The notes below the pieces were generated by a model. It did no database searches. It was not told the DNA's origin and was given only the letters and a program-made list of their open reading frames with translations. From contig CAMFND010000073.1 in NCBI GenBank assembly GCA_945965395.1, positions 1 through 54,985 on the forward strand: DNA of 54,985 nt, read 5' to 3'. The stretch comes from an uncultured Bacteroides sp. Its GTDB lineage: Bacteria; Bacteroidota; Bacteroidia; Bacteroidales; Bacteroidaceae. Both the position numbers and the translations under genes were made by a program. Of this stretch, positions 34,760-42,687 are shown in pieces. The stretch's first letter is position 1. Every line of letters begins with the position of its first letter.

Positions 34760-36526
34760 TTATATGTTGTTCTTATTTGTTTTCGTTATATATTTCTGTG
34801 TAGGGGCATTCTTACTTTGAGAGAAGGTCATCTCCAGTAATTCACCAAGAATGGGGTCAATGTACATACGCTTCATTCTATTTCTGTCAGCATACCCTAA
34901 GTAATCGGCTATCTCTTGCAATGTACGTGGCTCTTGACAAAAAGCGATCAGTGCCTCCCGTATTTGAAGTTTCTTTTGTGCTCTTGTGGTTACTCCTTGA
35001 CTTTTACTCCTTGACTTTTTTACTCCTTGACTATAATCAGAATTAATGGAGTAAGAGGTCCATCGCCCTCTATTGTTAGAAACAAGCATACCCTTGTCAA
35101 CCAGCGCATAAAGAATTCTTCCTGCTTCCAAAGGATTTTTACCCAATAATTGCTGTATACGATAATTGGATATGTTATCCTCCGTAATAGCTGTAGCCAA
35201 AACCAGTTGACATTCTTTGTCAAGTCTGCTGTAGTCACTACCATAAATCTCATTTAAGACACGATGACACTCATCCGGAATAAGAGATACCATAGAAAGG
35301 GTTAGTTCAACAAGATGTAAATCAGTCCGTTCTACTAAAAACGGTTTACGCCAGTTCTCTTTTTTCCATGCGTTCAGGATAGTAGGAAATCCGGAACCAA
35401 TGTTATCGCCGAAACCTATCATTCTCAGCATTGACTGCATATTCGGATTTCTTGCCTTTGAATTACCACCGGCATAAATATCCATAACGGGTATTTTAAG
35501 TGTGCCTGGGTTGGAAAAAACAAAACAGTCATCGTGTTTTTCCACTTTGAGCACACCTGTCACCATATAATCTGCATGGATAACAAGATTAGTCAATGCC
35601 TCACGAATAGCTTTATGCACAGAGGTATCGTCTATGCGCTCCATACCTTCCAGCCTGAAAGGGCGTTTTATATCGCTGACTAGTTTAGCTTGTACACGCA
35701 TAAAGAAATTATACAGATTATTCTCCCAGCGTCCGTCGTATGTCAGCCGGTCACTCCATCGGCTGTCAGGCTGCAAATTAGTCATATCAAGATAATCCAT
35801 GCGGATATTGTCAAACCGTTCCCTTATAGGAAGCCCTTTACCGAACATCAGCAAGCCAGCTAAAGTCAGCCCTTCTCTGCGTGTATTTCTATCAACGATA
35901 TATCCGCCCATATTCAACAGGAATTCCCTGTCGGAATATTCATTCCACACATGATCAGGATTCGCTGTACGAAAACGGTTTCTATAGGCCGCAAGAGTAG
36001 GTGCATCAATATCATCCATGGTGTAATTTTCCATCAATACAGAATCATTTCCGCTATCGTTTGCATCGCGAATCATAGCTTTTACATCATCTTCCGTACA
36101 ATGGTAATCTCCTTCATAATTCCGTTTGAAAGACCCATTCATCATATTTCCATTAATATAAATAGGGCGTTGACGATAATCAGCCTGCGGTACATGAATA
36201 CATAACAAATTACAGCCTTTGTAGGGTATGATTTCTACATCTGCATCCGTCAGAATATTACGGTTTACTTTATTACTGTTTAAGGTATCAAAGAATTCTT
36301 TCTTCATTTTCTGCGGATTGGCAACTCCTGTAATTTCAAATCTTTTTTCCGGGTCAGTTTCATCCATGCACTCCTTTATCCCAAGCAAAATGGTTCCTCC
36401 TATGGTATTGGCAAATGAAGAATAAGTTTCCCAAACCGATTTAGGCAGCTGCCCTTCGGCTTTTTTACACTCAAAAGTAATCCGTTCTCCGAGTTGTAAC
36501 AATATATTTATATCATTAGTATTCAT
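34760..36526 (-). CDS. AlbA_2-domain ATP-binding protein (Schlafen-like, HATPase_c_4)
   Basis: Encodes 588 residues from ATG 36526 (36532 adds MY). The N-terminal AlbA_2 domain reads ERITFECKKAEGQLPKSVWE then FANTIGGTILLGIKE. The middle HATPase_c_4 region has HKAIREALTNLVIHADYMVT, FSNPGTLKIPVMDIYAGGNS and IGFGDNIGSGFPTI. C-terminal winged-helix segments follow (LQEIADYLGYADRNRMKRMY). Such proteins are putative nucleic-acid-binding regulators and occur in restriction and phage-defence clusters. A short repeat in the linker (34992-35031) encodes SQGVKKSRSKSQGV. It is flanked by remnants of a helicase gene and a methyltransferase gene, so it looks like the surviving part of a lost operon. The -7 box is at 36557-36564. 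Confidence 0.85.
   Translation of the reverse strand: MNTNDINILLQLGERITFECKKAEGQLPKSVWETYSSFANTIGGTILLGIKECMDETDPEKRFEITGVANPQKMKKEFFDTLNSNKVNRNILTDADVEIIPYKGCNLLCIHVPQADYRQRPIYINGNMMNGSFKRNYEGDYHCTEDDVKAMIRDANDSGNDSVLMENYTMDDIDAPTLAAYRNRFRTANPDHVWNEYSDREFLLNMGGYIVDRNTRREGLTLAGLLMFGKGLPIRERFDNIRMDYLDMTNLQPDSRWSDRLTYDGRWENNLYNFFMRVQAKLVSDIKRPFRLEGMERIDDTSVHKAIREALTNLVIHADYMVTGVLKVEKHDDCFVFSNPGTLKIPVMDIYAGGNSKARNPNMQSMLRMIGFGDNIGSGFPTILNAWKKENWRKPFLVERTDLHLVELTLSMVSLIPDECHRVLNEIYGSDYSRLDKECQLVLATAITEDNISNYRIQQLLGKNPLEAGRILYALVDKGMLVSNNRGRWTSYSINSDYSQGVKKSRSKSQGVTTRAQKKLQIREALIAFCQEPRTLQEIADYLGYADRNRMKRMYIDPILGELLEMTFSQSKNAPTQKYITKTNKNNI
34992..35031 (-). repeat. Short direct repeat inside the AlbA_2 gene
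   Basis: Three copies of ACTCCTTGAC (plus strand) at 34992-35001, 35006-35015 and 35022-35031, joined by T-runs. The spacings are 14 and 16 bp, not multiples of three, so loss of one unit would shift the frame and remove the C-terminal winged helices. Confidence 0.7.
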
Positions 36527-36556
36527 GTACACCTTTCATTTATGTTCGCCTAACTG

Positions 36557-36564
36557 CAAATGTA
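36557..36564 (-). promoter_or_regulatory. -7 box for the AlbA_2 gene
   Basis: Reverse strand TACATTTG (plus CAAATGTA), 24 bp before ATG 36532. Confidence 0.5.
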
Positions 36565-36629
36565 ATTCATTTTCCTTGTACACAGAGTTTCAATGTTTTC
36601 AATGAATTCATGAAACCTGACAACAATGT

Positions 36630-36692
36630 CTACCGTAAATCATCTATCACACGTTCCGTAATGTTATTGAACTGCTTCGGAGTCTTCATCAT
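36630..36692 (-). pseudogene. First codons of a lost helicase-type defence gene
   Basis: The minus strand reads ATG ATG and then MKTPKQFNNITERVIDDLR before TAG at 36630-36632. This closely resembles, from memory, the N-terminus of large SNF2/PLD-type helicases ('...FNNITxxVxDDL...GSxVSIAAA...') that head type III-like defence operons in Bacteroides. Everything after the first 19 residues is gone. A perfect -7 box (36738-36745) lies 45 bp upstream in the right orientation, which supports a once real gene start. Confidence 0.45.
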
Positions 36693-36737
36693 TCTTCACT
36701 ATCAAATTCACTTAAACAAGTCCAATTTATTTTTCTA

Positions 36738-36745
36738 CAAAGTTA
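36738..36745 (-). promoter_or_regulatory. -7 box upstream of the helicase remnant
   Basis: Reverse strand TAACTTTG (plus CAAAGTTA), 45 bp before the double ATG at 36692/36689: a promoter that outlived its gene and may now serve the AlbA_2 gene. Confidence 0.5.
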
Positions 36746-37524
36746 ATAATATTTGAAATTGGAACAGACTAAATAAATCACTTTTCCCACTCCTATCAAA
36801 ATGTCACCCCACTCCCATCCTCCCTCAAACCTCTTTCTTTTCTCGCTCCATAACCTATACGCTCAAAATCTGCAAGCAGAGCCATTTAGCCAAATTCAGA
36901 AAGAAACTATTTCTCTACAAACACATACACAAAGAAAGCATAAAACATCATACTTTACATCGTTACACAAAAAATCGTACACATACAATCAAAAAGGCAC
37001 TACAAACTAATTCATCCCAACCTCTCCAATTAGGAAAAACACATCTCTACACCTCCTAACTTTCCCCAAAACTACCTTCAAAATTCCAGAAACCGCCAAA
37101 CGCAAGTACGTTTTCCCTCAAACGCAAGTACATTTTAAGTAAAACGCAAGGGCGTTTCATCTTAAACGTAAGGGCGTTTTAGTCCAAACACAAGGACATT
37201 TTTCAATCCTTATTTTCCTCTAAAATCATAAAACCTGATTTACCTGAAAATTCAGTCCAGACTGAACAAGAAGCGCTTCCAGAATCCTCCAGATACTCCC
37301 AATTTATGTACCGACAGCCCCCTTTCAGAGTACTTCTGAGAAGGGATTAACTTGCAGACTTCCTACTAAAGAAGCAAATCCACTAAAAAAATAGACAGAA
37401 ATCTGGTCCAAATTCTTCCAAAAAGTCACAATCTATTTTCTGAGAAAGAAAAAAGAACAAAGGAAAAACAGAAAAAATCCATCGAAAAGCGTATCTTTAC
37501 AATCAATTCATAAACATTTCTCTC
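36746..37524. other. Long AT-rich intergenic region
   Basis: No convincing gene. A plus-strand open frame at 36801-37010 has low-complexity content (many S, H, Q, T, K) and no family likeness, and I reject it. The region contains array B (37098-37203), a 7-bp-arm palindrome TTCAGTCCAGACTGAA at 37251-37266, and TATCTTTA at 37492-37499, a one-mismatch -7 box for the GNAT gene at 37525. I see nothing else. Confidence 0.6.
37098..37203. repeat. Array B: five 17-bp near-palindromes at 22-bp period
   Basis: Copies start at 37098, 37120, 37142, 37164 and 37186, exactly 22 bp apart: AAACGCAAGTACGTTTT, AAACGCAAGTACATTTT, AAACGCAAGGGCGTTTC, AAACGTAAGGGCGTTTT, AAACACAAGGACATTTT. The linkers are unrelated. 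The same family forms arrays A and C. Confidence 0.85.
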
Positions 37525-38001
37525 ATGCAAATACGACTTGTTTCAACTGACAAGAAACGTTTCCTCCCACTCTTGCTTTTGGCCGATGAACAGGAATCCA
37601 TGATAGACCGCTACCTGGAACGGGGCGACTTATACGTGATGTACGACAAGCTACTTACAGAACCGGTTGCCGTGGCCGTCGTAACGGATGAGGGGAAAGG
37701 AATTCGTGAGCTGAAAAACCTGGCCGTAGCTCCACACTGGCAACGGAAAGGATACGGGCGGCAGATGGTGGAATACCTTTGCCAGCGTTACCAGAATGCG
37801 TGTCACACGCTGACGGTAGGCACAGGAGACAGCCGTATGACCATTTCTTTTTATCAGAACTGCGGGTTTGTCTACTCGCACACGGTGCCCGACTTTTTTA
37901 CCCTTCACTATGACCATCCGATTGTAGAGGATGGAAAGGTGCTGAAAGACATGTACTATTTCAGCCGCACTCTTGCCCAGACAAATGAAACTGACGGATG
38001 A
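37525..38001 (+). CDS. GNAT-family N-acetyltransferase
   Basis: A 158-residue single-domain acetyltransferase. The acetyl-CoA loop is in LKNLAVAPHWQRKGYGRQMV near 54-73 (R/QxxGxG/A type), with preceding strand PVAVAVVTDEGKGIRELK and a downstream GTGDSRMTISFYQNCGFVYS. It transfers an acetyl group to an unknown amine. It is cytoplasmic. The pyridoxamine kinase gene starts 75 bp downstream in the same direction; whether they share a transcript is unclear. Confidence 0.88.
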   Translation: MQIRLVSTDKKRFLPLLLLADEQESMIDRYLERGDLYVMYDKLLTEPVAVAVVTDEGKGIRELKNLAVAPHWQRKGYGRQMVEYLCQRYQNACHTLTVGTGDSRMTISFYQNCGFVYSHTVPDFFTLHYDHPIVEDGKVLKDMYYFSRTLAQTNETDG

Positions 38002-38076
38002 ATCAGAATAAACCCTGCAAAAGTTTGCTCGTTCCGCAAAAAGTCGCGTCCTTTGTAATTGTAAATTCACAAGACT

Positions 38077-39081
38077 ATGGCTGACAATTACATTGAACGA
38101 CAATATGAGGCATATCAGGCACGGAAGGCGGCCTGGGAGAAAGAACGGAAGTACAAAAAGAAAAAGCCGGCGGCTCCGGCCGAAGCTCCCCATCGCTCGG
38201 GGGCTTTCCTGCAAAATCAGGTGAAGAAGGTGGTGGCTGTGCACGACCTGTCGGGCGTGGGGCACGTGTCGCTGATGGCGGTCATTCCGGTACTCTCGTC
38301 CATGGGCTTTCAGGTGTGTCCGCTGCCCACGGCGGTACTGTCCGCACATACACAGTACCCCACGTACTCGTTCCTCGACCTGACCGACGAGATGAAGCGC
38401 ATCATCGAGAACTGGGAAAAGATGAACGTGCACTTCGATACTTTCTACACGGGTTATTTAGGTTCACCGCAACAGGCACAGATTGTGGAGGAATTTATCC
38501 TGAAGTTCCGTGGGGAGAATGACATGGTGGTGGTGGACCCGGTGCTGGGCGACAACGGTCGTCTTTACAAGGGTATTACCGAGGAGATGGTGACGGAGAT
38601 GAAGAAGCTGATTCACCTGGCGGATGTTATCACGCCCAACCTGACGGAGCTGTATTACCTGCTGGACATGCCGTATCAGGAGCACATCACGGACGCGGAA
38701 CTGAAGCAGGCGCTGAAGACGCTTTCCGACCAAGGCCCGGCCATCGTCATTGCCACGAGCGTGCCGGTGAGCGGTGACCCGCGTTCTACGTCGGTCTATG
38801 CCTACAACCGCTTTGGCGACCGTTACTGGAAGGTGACCTGCCCCTATCTGCCGGCGCATTATCCGGGCACGGGCGACACGTTTACGAGTGTCATCACGGG
38901 GGCACTGATGCAGGGCGACAGTCTGCCCATTGCACTCGACCGCGCCACGCAGTTTATTTTGCAGGGCATACGGGCCACATTCGGCTATGAGTACAACAAC
39001 CTGGAGGGTATCATGCTGGAAAAGGTGCTCCACAACCTCGACATGCCGATTCAAATCAGCAGTTACGAGCTGGTGGAATAA
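38077..39081 (+). CDS. Pyridoxamine kinase with lysine-rich N-terminal extension
   Basis: A 334-residue protein. Residues about 48-330 are a PdxY/PdxK-type ribokinase-fold kinase: VVAVHDLSGVGHVSLMAVIP, AVLSAHTQYPTYSF, DMVVVDPVLGDNGRLYKG, VITPNLTELYYLL and the anion-hole motif HYPGTGDTFTSVITGAL with the catalytic aspartate. It phosphorylates pyridoxal or pyridoxamine in B6 salvage. The first 47 residues (MADNYIERQYEAYQARKAAW, then KERKYKKKKP) are a charged helix absent from E. coli PdxY. They resemble a small free-standing Bacteroidales protein, so this may be a fusion. Confidence 0.85.
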   Translation: MADNYIERQYEAYQARKAAWEKERKYKKKKPAAPAEAPHRSGAFLQNQVKKVVAVHDLSGVGHVSLMAVIPVLSSMGFQVCPLPTAVLSAHTQYPTYSFLDLTDEMKRIIENWEKMNVHFDTFYTGYLGSPQQAQIVEEFILKFRGENDMVVVDPVLGDNGRLYKGITEEMVTEMKKLIHLADVITPNLTELYYLLDMPYQEHITDAELKQALKTLSDQGPAIVIATSVPVSGDPRSTSVYAYNRFGDRYWKVTCPYLPAHYPGTGDTFTSVITGALMQGDSLPIALDRATQFILQGIRATFGYEYNNLEGIMLEKVLHNLDMPIQISSYELVE

Positions 39082-39094
39082 GCGGCCACGCGAA

Positions 39095-39688
39095 TCAGTA
39101 CATACGTATCTGCCCGACGGGGAGTTCTACTTCGCCGAAAGGTATCAGGGCATTGAACAGACGGATATACCGGTAGTTTCCGAGGGAGGCGACCGGAATG
39201 TCCGTTTCTTTTATCTGTCCGGTGTCGAGCAGGTATCGGCGCTGGGTACCGGCCAGCAGAGGTTGTGCGGGGGTGTGCCATTCGCATCCGTCCCAGAGGG
39301 CAATGTTGGCGATGGAGGTATCGGTAAGGAGTCCGTGGCGCACGATGAGCACGTCGTCAGCCGTATCGCGCAGGGCAAAGGCTTCGTCGAGCACGTGGCG
39401 GTCGGCCTGCTTGTAGCGGTAGTCGATGTCGTCCTGCACCACCAGTTGCAGACTGTGTACGGGGCGGACGTGGTAGGGAAAATATTCCACGCGAATCACA
39501 TCGCGTGCATAGGCCAGGCGGCAGCGGGTGCGTGCGGTATAGGCTTCCGGACGGAGGTAGTCACACACGTGGAGGTCGGGCACGGGACCGAAGAAAACAC
39601 GGCGCGTGTCGTTCATGCGGCGGTCGTGCAGCGAGGCATGCCACACTTTCCCGTCTTCGATGCGGAGGGTTTCAATAAAGAGGCACAT
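39095..39688 (-). CDS. pabC: Aminotransferase class IV protein (aminodeoxychorismate lyase-like)
   Basis: A 197-residue PLP fold-type IV protein, shorter than the roughly 270 of E. coli PabC. DDIDYRYKQADRHVLDEAF holds the likely PLP lysine; VLIVRHGLLTDTSIANIALW and QPLLAGTQRRYLLD match the cofactor-binding parts, with TDTS where the family has TE.S. It would convert 4-amino-4-deoxychorismate to p-aminobenzoate and pyruvate for folate. Its start overlaps the pabB end by 17 bp, which supports the role. Its stop is only 13 bp from the convergent kinase gene. Confidence 0.8.
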   Translation of the reverse strand: MCLFIETLRIEDGKVWHASLHDRRMNDTRRVFFGPVPDLHVCDYLRPEAYTARTRCRLAYARDVIRVEYFPYHVRPVHSLQLVVQDDIDYRYKQADRHVLDEAFALRDTADDVLIVRHGLLTDTSIANIALWDGCEWHTPAQPLLAGTQRRYLLDTGQIKETDIPVASLGNYRYIRLFNALIPFGEVELPVGQIRMY

Positions 39689-40676
39689 AGACTTTCTGTT
39701 TCATTTCTTCATATTCGTTTCGGGCTTCGCTGCGGAAGGTAATGCCTCCCCCGCTCTTGAACACCTTCGTACCGTCGGGCTGCTGTTCCAGGAAACGGAT
39801 GAGCACAGCACTGTCCAGGTTGCGGCCGTCAAAGTAGCCGGTCACGCCGGTATAGAAACCACGGTCGTACGTCTCGGCCTCACGGATAATCTGCACGGTA
39901 CGGGGCTTGGGAGCTCCGGTGATGGACCCAGCCGGCAGGAGACTGAAAAACAGGTCGCCCAGTTGTGAAAAATAGCCTTCGGGCAGACGGCCACGGATTT
40001 CGGAACTCATCTGGAGCAGCGGACCACGGTGGGTGTGCAGTTCATCCAAGTAGCGGTAGCGGGTCACGGTGACTTCGGTGGCGAAACGGCTCAGGTCGTT
40101 GCGGATAAGGTCGGTGATGGTGGCATGTTCGGCTGCTTCTTTCGGGTCGGCCAGCAGGCGTTCACGGGCATCAGGCAGCGTGGCATCCATCGTACCTTTC
40201 ATGGGATGGGAATAGATAAAGCCATCGGTTATCCGGACAAAAATTTCAGGCGAGAACACCACAAAGCTATCGTTTACCCACAGTCTGTAGGGAGCACGGG
40301 CATGGTCGAACACCTGCCGCAGGGTGAGGTCGGTATCAACGGGGGTAGCACAGGTGTAGTTTATCAGGAAGGAATTGCCGCCATGTAAGTGACGGTGCAC
40401 GATGCCGAATCCGCAACGGTACTCCTCAAAACTCATCGGACAAGGCTCCCAACGAAAAGAGCGGGGATGCAGAGTGGCGGGCATTCCTTGCGGCACGTTC
40501 GTGGCTCCCGGAAAGGCAAACAGCAGTTCCGCAGAAGGCAGACGGTGAGGTTCTTCCACCAGGCATTTCTCGGCGGTATAGTCTATCAGAAAAAAGAATG
40601 GGCGGCCTTCGCTGCCAAAGCGGTTCATGCGGGTGATGGCTTCCTCACGGCCACAAAAAGAGAGGGTATCAGTCAT
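39672..40676 (-). CDS. pabB: Aminodeoxychorismate synthase component I
   Basis: A 334-residue chorismate-binding enzyme, the short form without the N-terminal half of longer PabB. The core has DLIRNDLSRFATEVTVTRYR near 193, LLQMSSEIRGRLPEG, FFSLLPAGSITGAPKPRT near 250 and the C-terminal YTGVTGYFDGRNLDSAVLIR and FKSGGGITFRSEARNEYEEM. It aminates chorismate to 4-amino-4-deoxychorismate; the glutaminase PabA/TrpG is not in this window. It overlaps ybaN by 8 bp upstream and pabC by 17 bp downstream: a tightly coupled operon. Confidence 0.92.
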   Translation of the reverse strand: MTDTLSFCGREEAITRMNRFGSEGRPFFFLIDYTAEKCLVEEPHRLPSAELLFAFPGATNVPQGMPATLHPRSFRWEPCPMSFEEYRCGFGIVHRHLHGGNSFLINYTCATPVDTDLTLRQVFDHARAPYRLWVNDSFVVFSPEIFVRITDGFIYSHPMKGTMDATLPDARERLLADPKEAAEHATITDLIRNDLSRFATEVTVTRYRYLDELHTHRGPLLQMSSEIRGRLPEGYFSQLGDLFFSLLPAGSITGAPKPRTVQIIREAETYDRGFYTGVTGYFDGRNLDSAVLIRFLEQQPDGTKVFKSGGGITFRSEARNEYEEMKQKVYVPLY

Positions 40677-41034
40677 TTCGTTTGGTTTTGAGGGAACAGA
40701 GATAAAGGGTTACTCCCACGGCTACGGCAAGCATCATCGCTTTCAGCCAGAGGGCATCGAACATCAGGAAGATGCAATGCAGGGAGGTGAGCCACAACAG
40801 ACTCAGGGCAAGAATCTTGGCACGCAGAGGGATGGCGCGCGACTCACGGAAATCGCGGATATAAGGTCCCAGCAGCTTGTGGTTCAGCAACCACTGGTAG
40901 GCTCTCGGCGAACTGCGGAAAAAGAGGGCGGCCGAAAGCAGCAGAAAGGGCGTGGTGGGCAGCACAGGCAGGAAAATACCGGCCACACCCAGTGCCAGCG
41001 ACAGGAATCCGATGGGGAGGTAAATGTATTTCAT
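40669..41034 (-). CDS. YbaN/DUF454 family membrane protein
   Basis: Encodes 121 residues from ATG 41034 (MKYIYLPIGFLSLALGVAGI). The family block GIFLPVLPTTPFLLLSAALF then FRSSPRAYQWLLNHKLLGPY is plain, with three hydrophobic segments in all. The function is unknown; in E. coli YbaN is linked by genetics to DNA replication (PriC). The -7 box at 41039-41046 ends only 4 bp before this ATG, so the longer start at 41061 is excluded and the mRNA may be leaderless. It is the first gene of the ybaN-pabB-pabC operon. Confidence 0.85.
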   Translation of the reverse strand: MKYIYLPIGFLSLALGVAGIFLPVLPTTPFLLLSAALFFRSSPRAYQWLLNHKLLGPYIRDFRESRAIPLRAKILALSLLWLTSLHCIFLMFDALWLKAMMLAVAVGVTLYLCSLKTKRND

Positions 41035-41038
41035 GGCG

Positions 41039-41046
41039 CAAAAATA
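41039..41046 (-). promoter_or_regulatory. -7 box for the ybaN-pabB-pabC operon
   Basis: Reverse strand TATTTTTG (plus CAAAAATA). Only 4 bp separate it from ATG 41034. Confidence 0.55.
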
Positions 41047-41194
41047 CAAGGTAAACGGCACACCGCAGGCAGGAGTTTAGTTAATAACCTCAAAATCGGA
41101 GAGACTGCAAAGTAGAAAGCTTGCAGAAAAAGAAAATTTTCATCATATTTGTAATTGTTACAATCTTGATAAACCATTCAACTATCAAAGAATC

Positions 41195-41605
41195 ATGAAA
41201 AAACTAATCTGGACTTTATGTGTGATGGTGTGGAGCCTGGCGGGCTTTGCACAGGAAAAAAGTTACCAACTTTCCAGCCACATCCTGGATATTCAGCAGG
41301 GGCAGCCTGCGGCGGGAGTGAAAATCAGTCTGTCGCAGCTTCAGCCCGACGGCAAGACCTGGGTGCTGCTGGAGGAAAGACTGACCGACGAGAACGGTCG
41401 CGTGAAAGATTTTCTGGAAGAAGGCACAACCGACCACAAGGGCATCTACCGCCTGACATATCACGTAGCGCCCTACTTCGAGCGGCTGCAGCAGGATTCG
41501 TTCTACCCGTTCATCGAAGTGGTGTTCGAAATCAAGGACGGCAAGCACTACCATGTGCCAATTACGCTTTCGCCTTACGGATATTCTACGTATAGAGGAA
41601 ACTGA
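41195..41605 (+). CDS. hiuH: Periplasmic 5-hydroxyisourate hydrolase (transthyretin-like)
   Basis: A 136-residue protein with a signal peptide (MKKLIWTLCVMVWSLAGFA). The mature part is a transthyretin-like HIU hydrolase: YQLSSHILDIQQGQPAAGVK with the catalytic histidine, RLTDENGRVKDFLEEG, TYHVAPYF, FYPFIEVVFEIK and the C-terminal ITLSPYGYSTYRGN. The canonical ending is YRGS; here it is YRGN. It hydrolyses 5-hydroxyisourate from urate oxidation. No other purine-catabolic gene lies nearby, so it may act on exogenous substrate in the periplasm. The nearest upstream box is CATATTTG at 41144-41151 (one mismatch). Confidence 0.9.
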   Translation: MKKLIWTLCVMVWSLAGFAQEKSYQLSSHILDIQQGQPAAGVKISLSQLQPDGKTWVLLEERLTDENGRVKDFLEEGTTDHKGIYRLTYHVAPYFERLQQDSFYPFIEVVFEIKDGKHYHVPITLSPYGYSTYRGN

Positions 41606-41610
41606 AAAAG

Positions 41611-41636
41611 AATGGGAGCCTGTTCAAGCTCCCATT
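41611..41636. terminator. Bidirectional terminator between hiuH and DUF2023
   Basis: 9-bp stem AATGGGAGC / GCTCCCATT followed by TTTC on the plus strand and preceded by GAAAAAG (T-run on the minus strand). The stop codon of the DUF2023 gene lies in the loop. Confidence 0.8.
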
Positions 41637-41983
41637 TTTCGTGCCTTGCGGGTGCAATATCGCTTGCACTGGGCACAGATGTCATAACCCAGCATGGCTC
41701 CCAATATGAAATCTTCTTCCGGAGTGAGCAGGTTCAGGGGACGTGTCACCATCATACGGATGGCTTCAATGCATTCCGCCTTGCCGAAAAAGAGATTGAT
41801 GCGCTCGTCGTCCACCGGCTGAATCACAAACTTGATGCGCTGGCTTCGCAGACGTTTCACGGCAAAGTCTTCATATCGCTTGTTCGTGGTGTACAACACC
41901 ATCTGACGCACGCCTTTCTTCAGCTCATAGATGTGGTTGAGAAAGACTTTCAGTTCTACGGGATTGATATCGGGAGTCATCAT
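41624..41983 (-). CDS. DUF2023 family protein (flavodoxin neighbour)
   Basis: A 119-residue protein ([20 protein letters not shown]) with a C-terminal cysteine cluster [18 protein letters not shown] (C-x2-C-x3-C), which could bind metal or iron-sulfur. It fits the DUF2023 family of Bacteroidales, which as far as I know is found next to flavodoxin genes, as here: fldA starts upstream on the same strand with a 42-bp gap. A role in delivering electrons from or to flavodoxin is an inference. The stop lies inside the terminator hairpin. Confidence 0.75.
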   Translation of the reverse strand: MMTPDINPVELKVFLNHIYELKKGVRQMVLYTTNKRYEDFAVKRLRSQRIKFVIQPVDDERINLFFGKAECIEAIRMMVTRPLNLLTPEEDFILGAMLGYDICAQCKRYCTRKARKMGA

Positions 41984-42025
41984 AGGCTACGGATTTAGAA
42001 GATAGAGAAATGAGGTCGGAAGGAA

Positions 42026-42532
42026 TCAGGCCAGATCGGCTTTGAGCATCTCTGTCCAGGCCGACACGCGGGCATCGGTCCGGTCGCTTTCGTTCACGTC
42101 GTCGAGGGCCAGTCCCACGAATTTTCCGTCGGCAGCGGCCACGGAAGAAGCGTAGGTGTAATCGCTGTCGGGCACGGCTCCCACGAAGGTACATCCGCTG
42201 TCTTTCAGGTCTTCAAAGAGGATACCCATACCATCGCAGAAAGTGTCGGAATAGGATTCGGAATCGCCGCAGCCGAAGAGGGCGATGGTCTTGCCGGAGA
42301 GGTTGGCGTTTTTCAGCACCTTGATGCCGTCATACCAGTCGTCCTGCAACTCTCCGTCACCCCAGGTAGAGGTACCCAGAATCAGGGCTTCGTAACTCTC
42401 TGCCAGGGCAGCATCCAATTTGCTCACATCGTGTACGTCTTCAGGGGATACTCCCAGTTTCTCCGCTATCAGGCGGGCCACAGACTCAGTAGTGCCTGTG
42501 GTAGAACCATAAAAAATACCAGTTTTCTTCAT
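42026..42532 (-). CDS. fldA: Flavodoxin
   Basis: A 168-residue long-chain flavodoxin. The FMN phosphate loop GSTTGTTESVARLIAEKLG at 9-27, ILGTSTWGDGELQDDWYDGI near 52-71 with the first isoalloxazine-stacking tryptophan, and ALFGCGDSESYSDTFCDGMG near 86-105 are all present. It carries one or two electrons at low potential and can replace ferredoxin, for example for radical SAM enzymes such as ThiH encoded nearby. It is acidic and cytoplasmic, and paired with DUF2023 downstream. Confidence 0.95.
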   Translation of the reverse strand: MKKTGIFYGSTTGTTESVARLIAEKLGVSPEDVHDVSKLDAALAESYEALILGTSTWGDGELQDDWYDGIKVLKNANLSGKTIALFGCGDSESYSDTFCDGMGILFEDLKDSGCTFVGAVPDSDYTYASSVAAADGKFVGLALDDVNESDRTDARVSAWTEMLKADLA

Positions 42533-42655
42533 TTTCTACATGTTTGATTTGACATCGCAAAGAAACGGCATCCGGTGCGGATTTGAAATACCTAAAAATT
42601 GGGATTTTGCGGGATTTTTCCGGCAGCTTTCTAATGGGTGAAAGAAAGAATTCTG

Positions 42656-42663
42656 TATATTTG
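42656..42663 (+). promoter_or_regulatory. -7 box for yitT
   Basis: TATATTTG, 24 bp before ATG 42688; it excludes the longer start at 42583. Confidence 0.6.
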
Positions 42664-42687
42664 TCGCATAAAAATAAAAAAACAAGT

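Noticed and set aside
36801-37010. A 69-residue plus-strand frame in the long gap
   Set aside because: Low-complexity composition, no promoter box, no family likeness; the reading frame is open because the DNA is AT-rich and poor in stops on this strand.
42583-42687. 35-residue N-terminal extension of YitT
   Set aside because: It crosses the TATATTTG box at 42656-42663, and the family start is MKQTIYAWAS.
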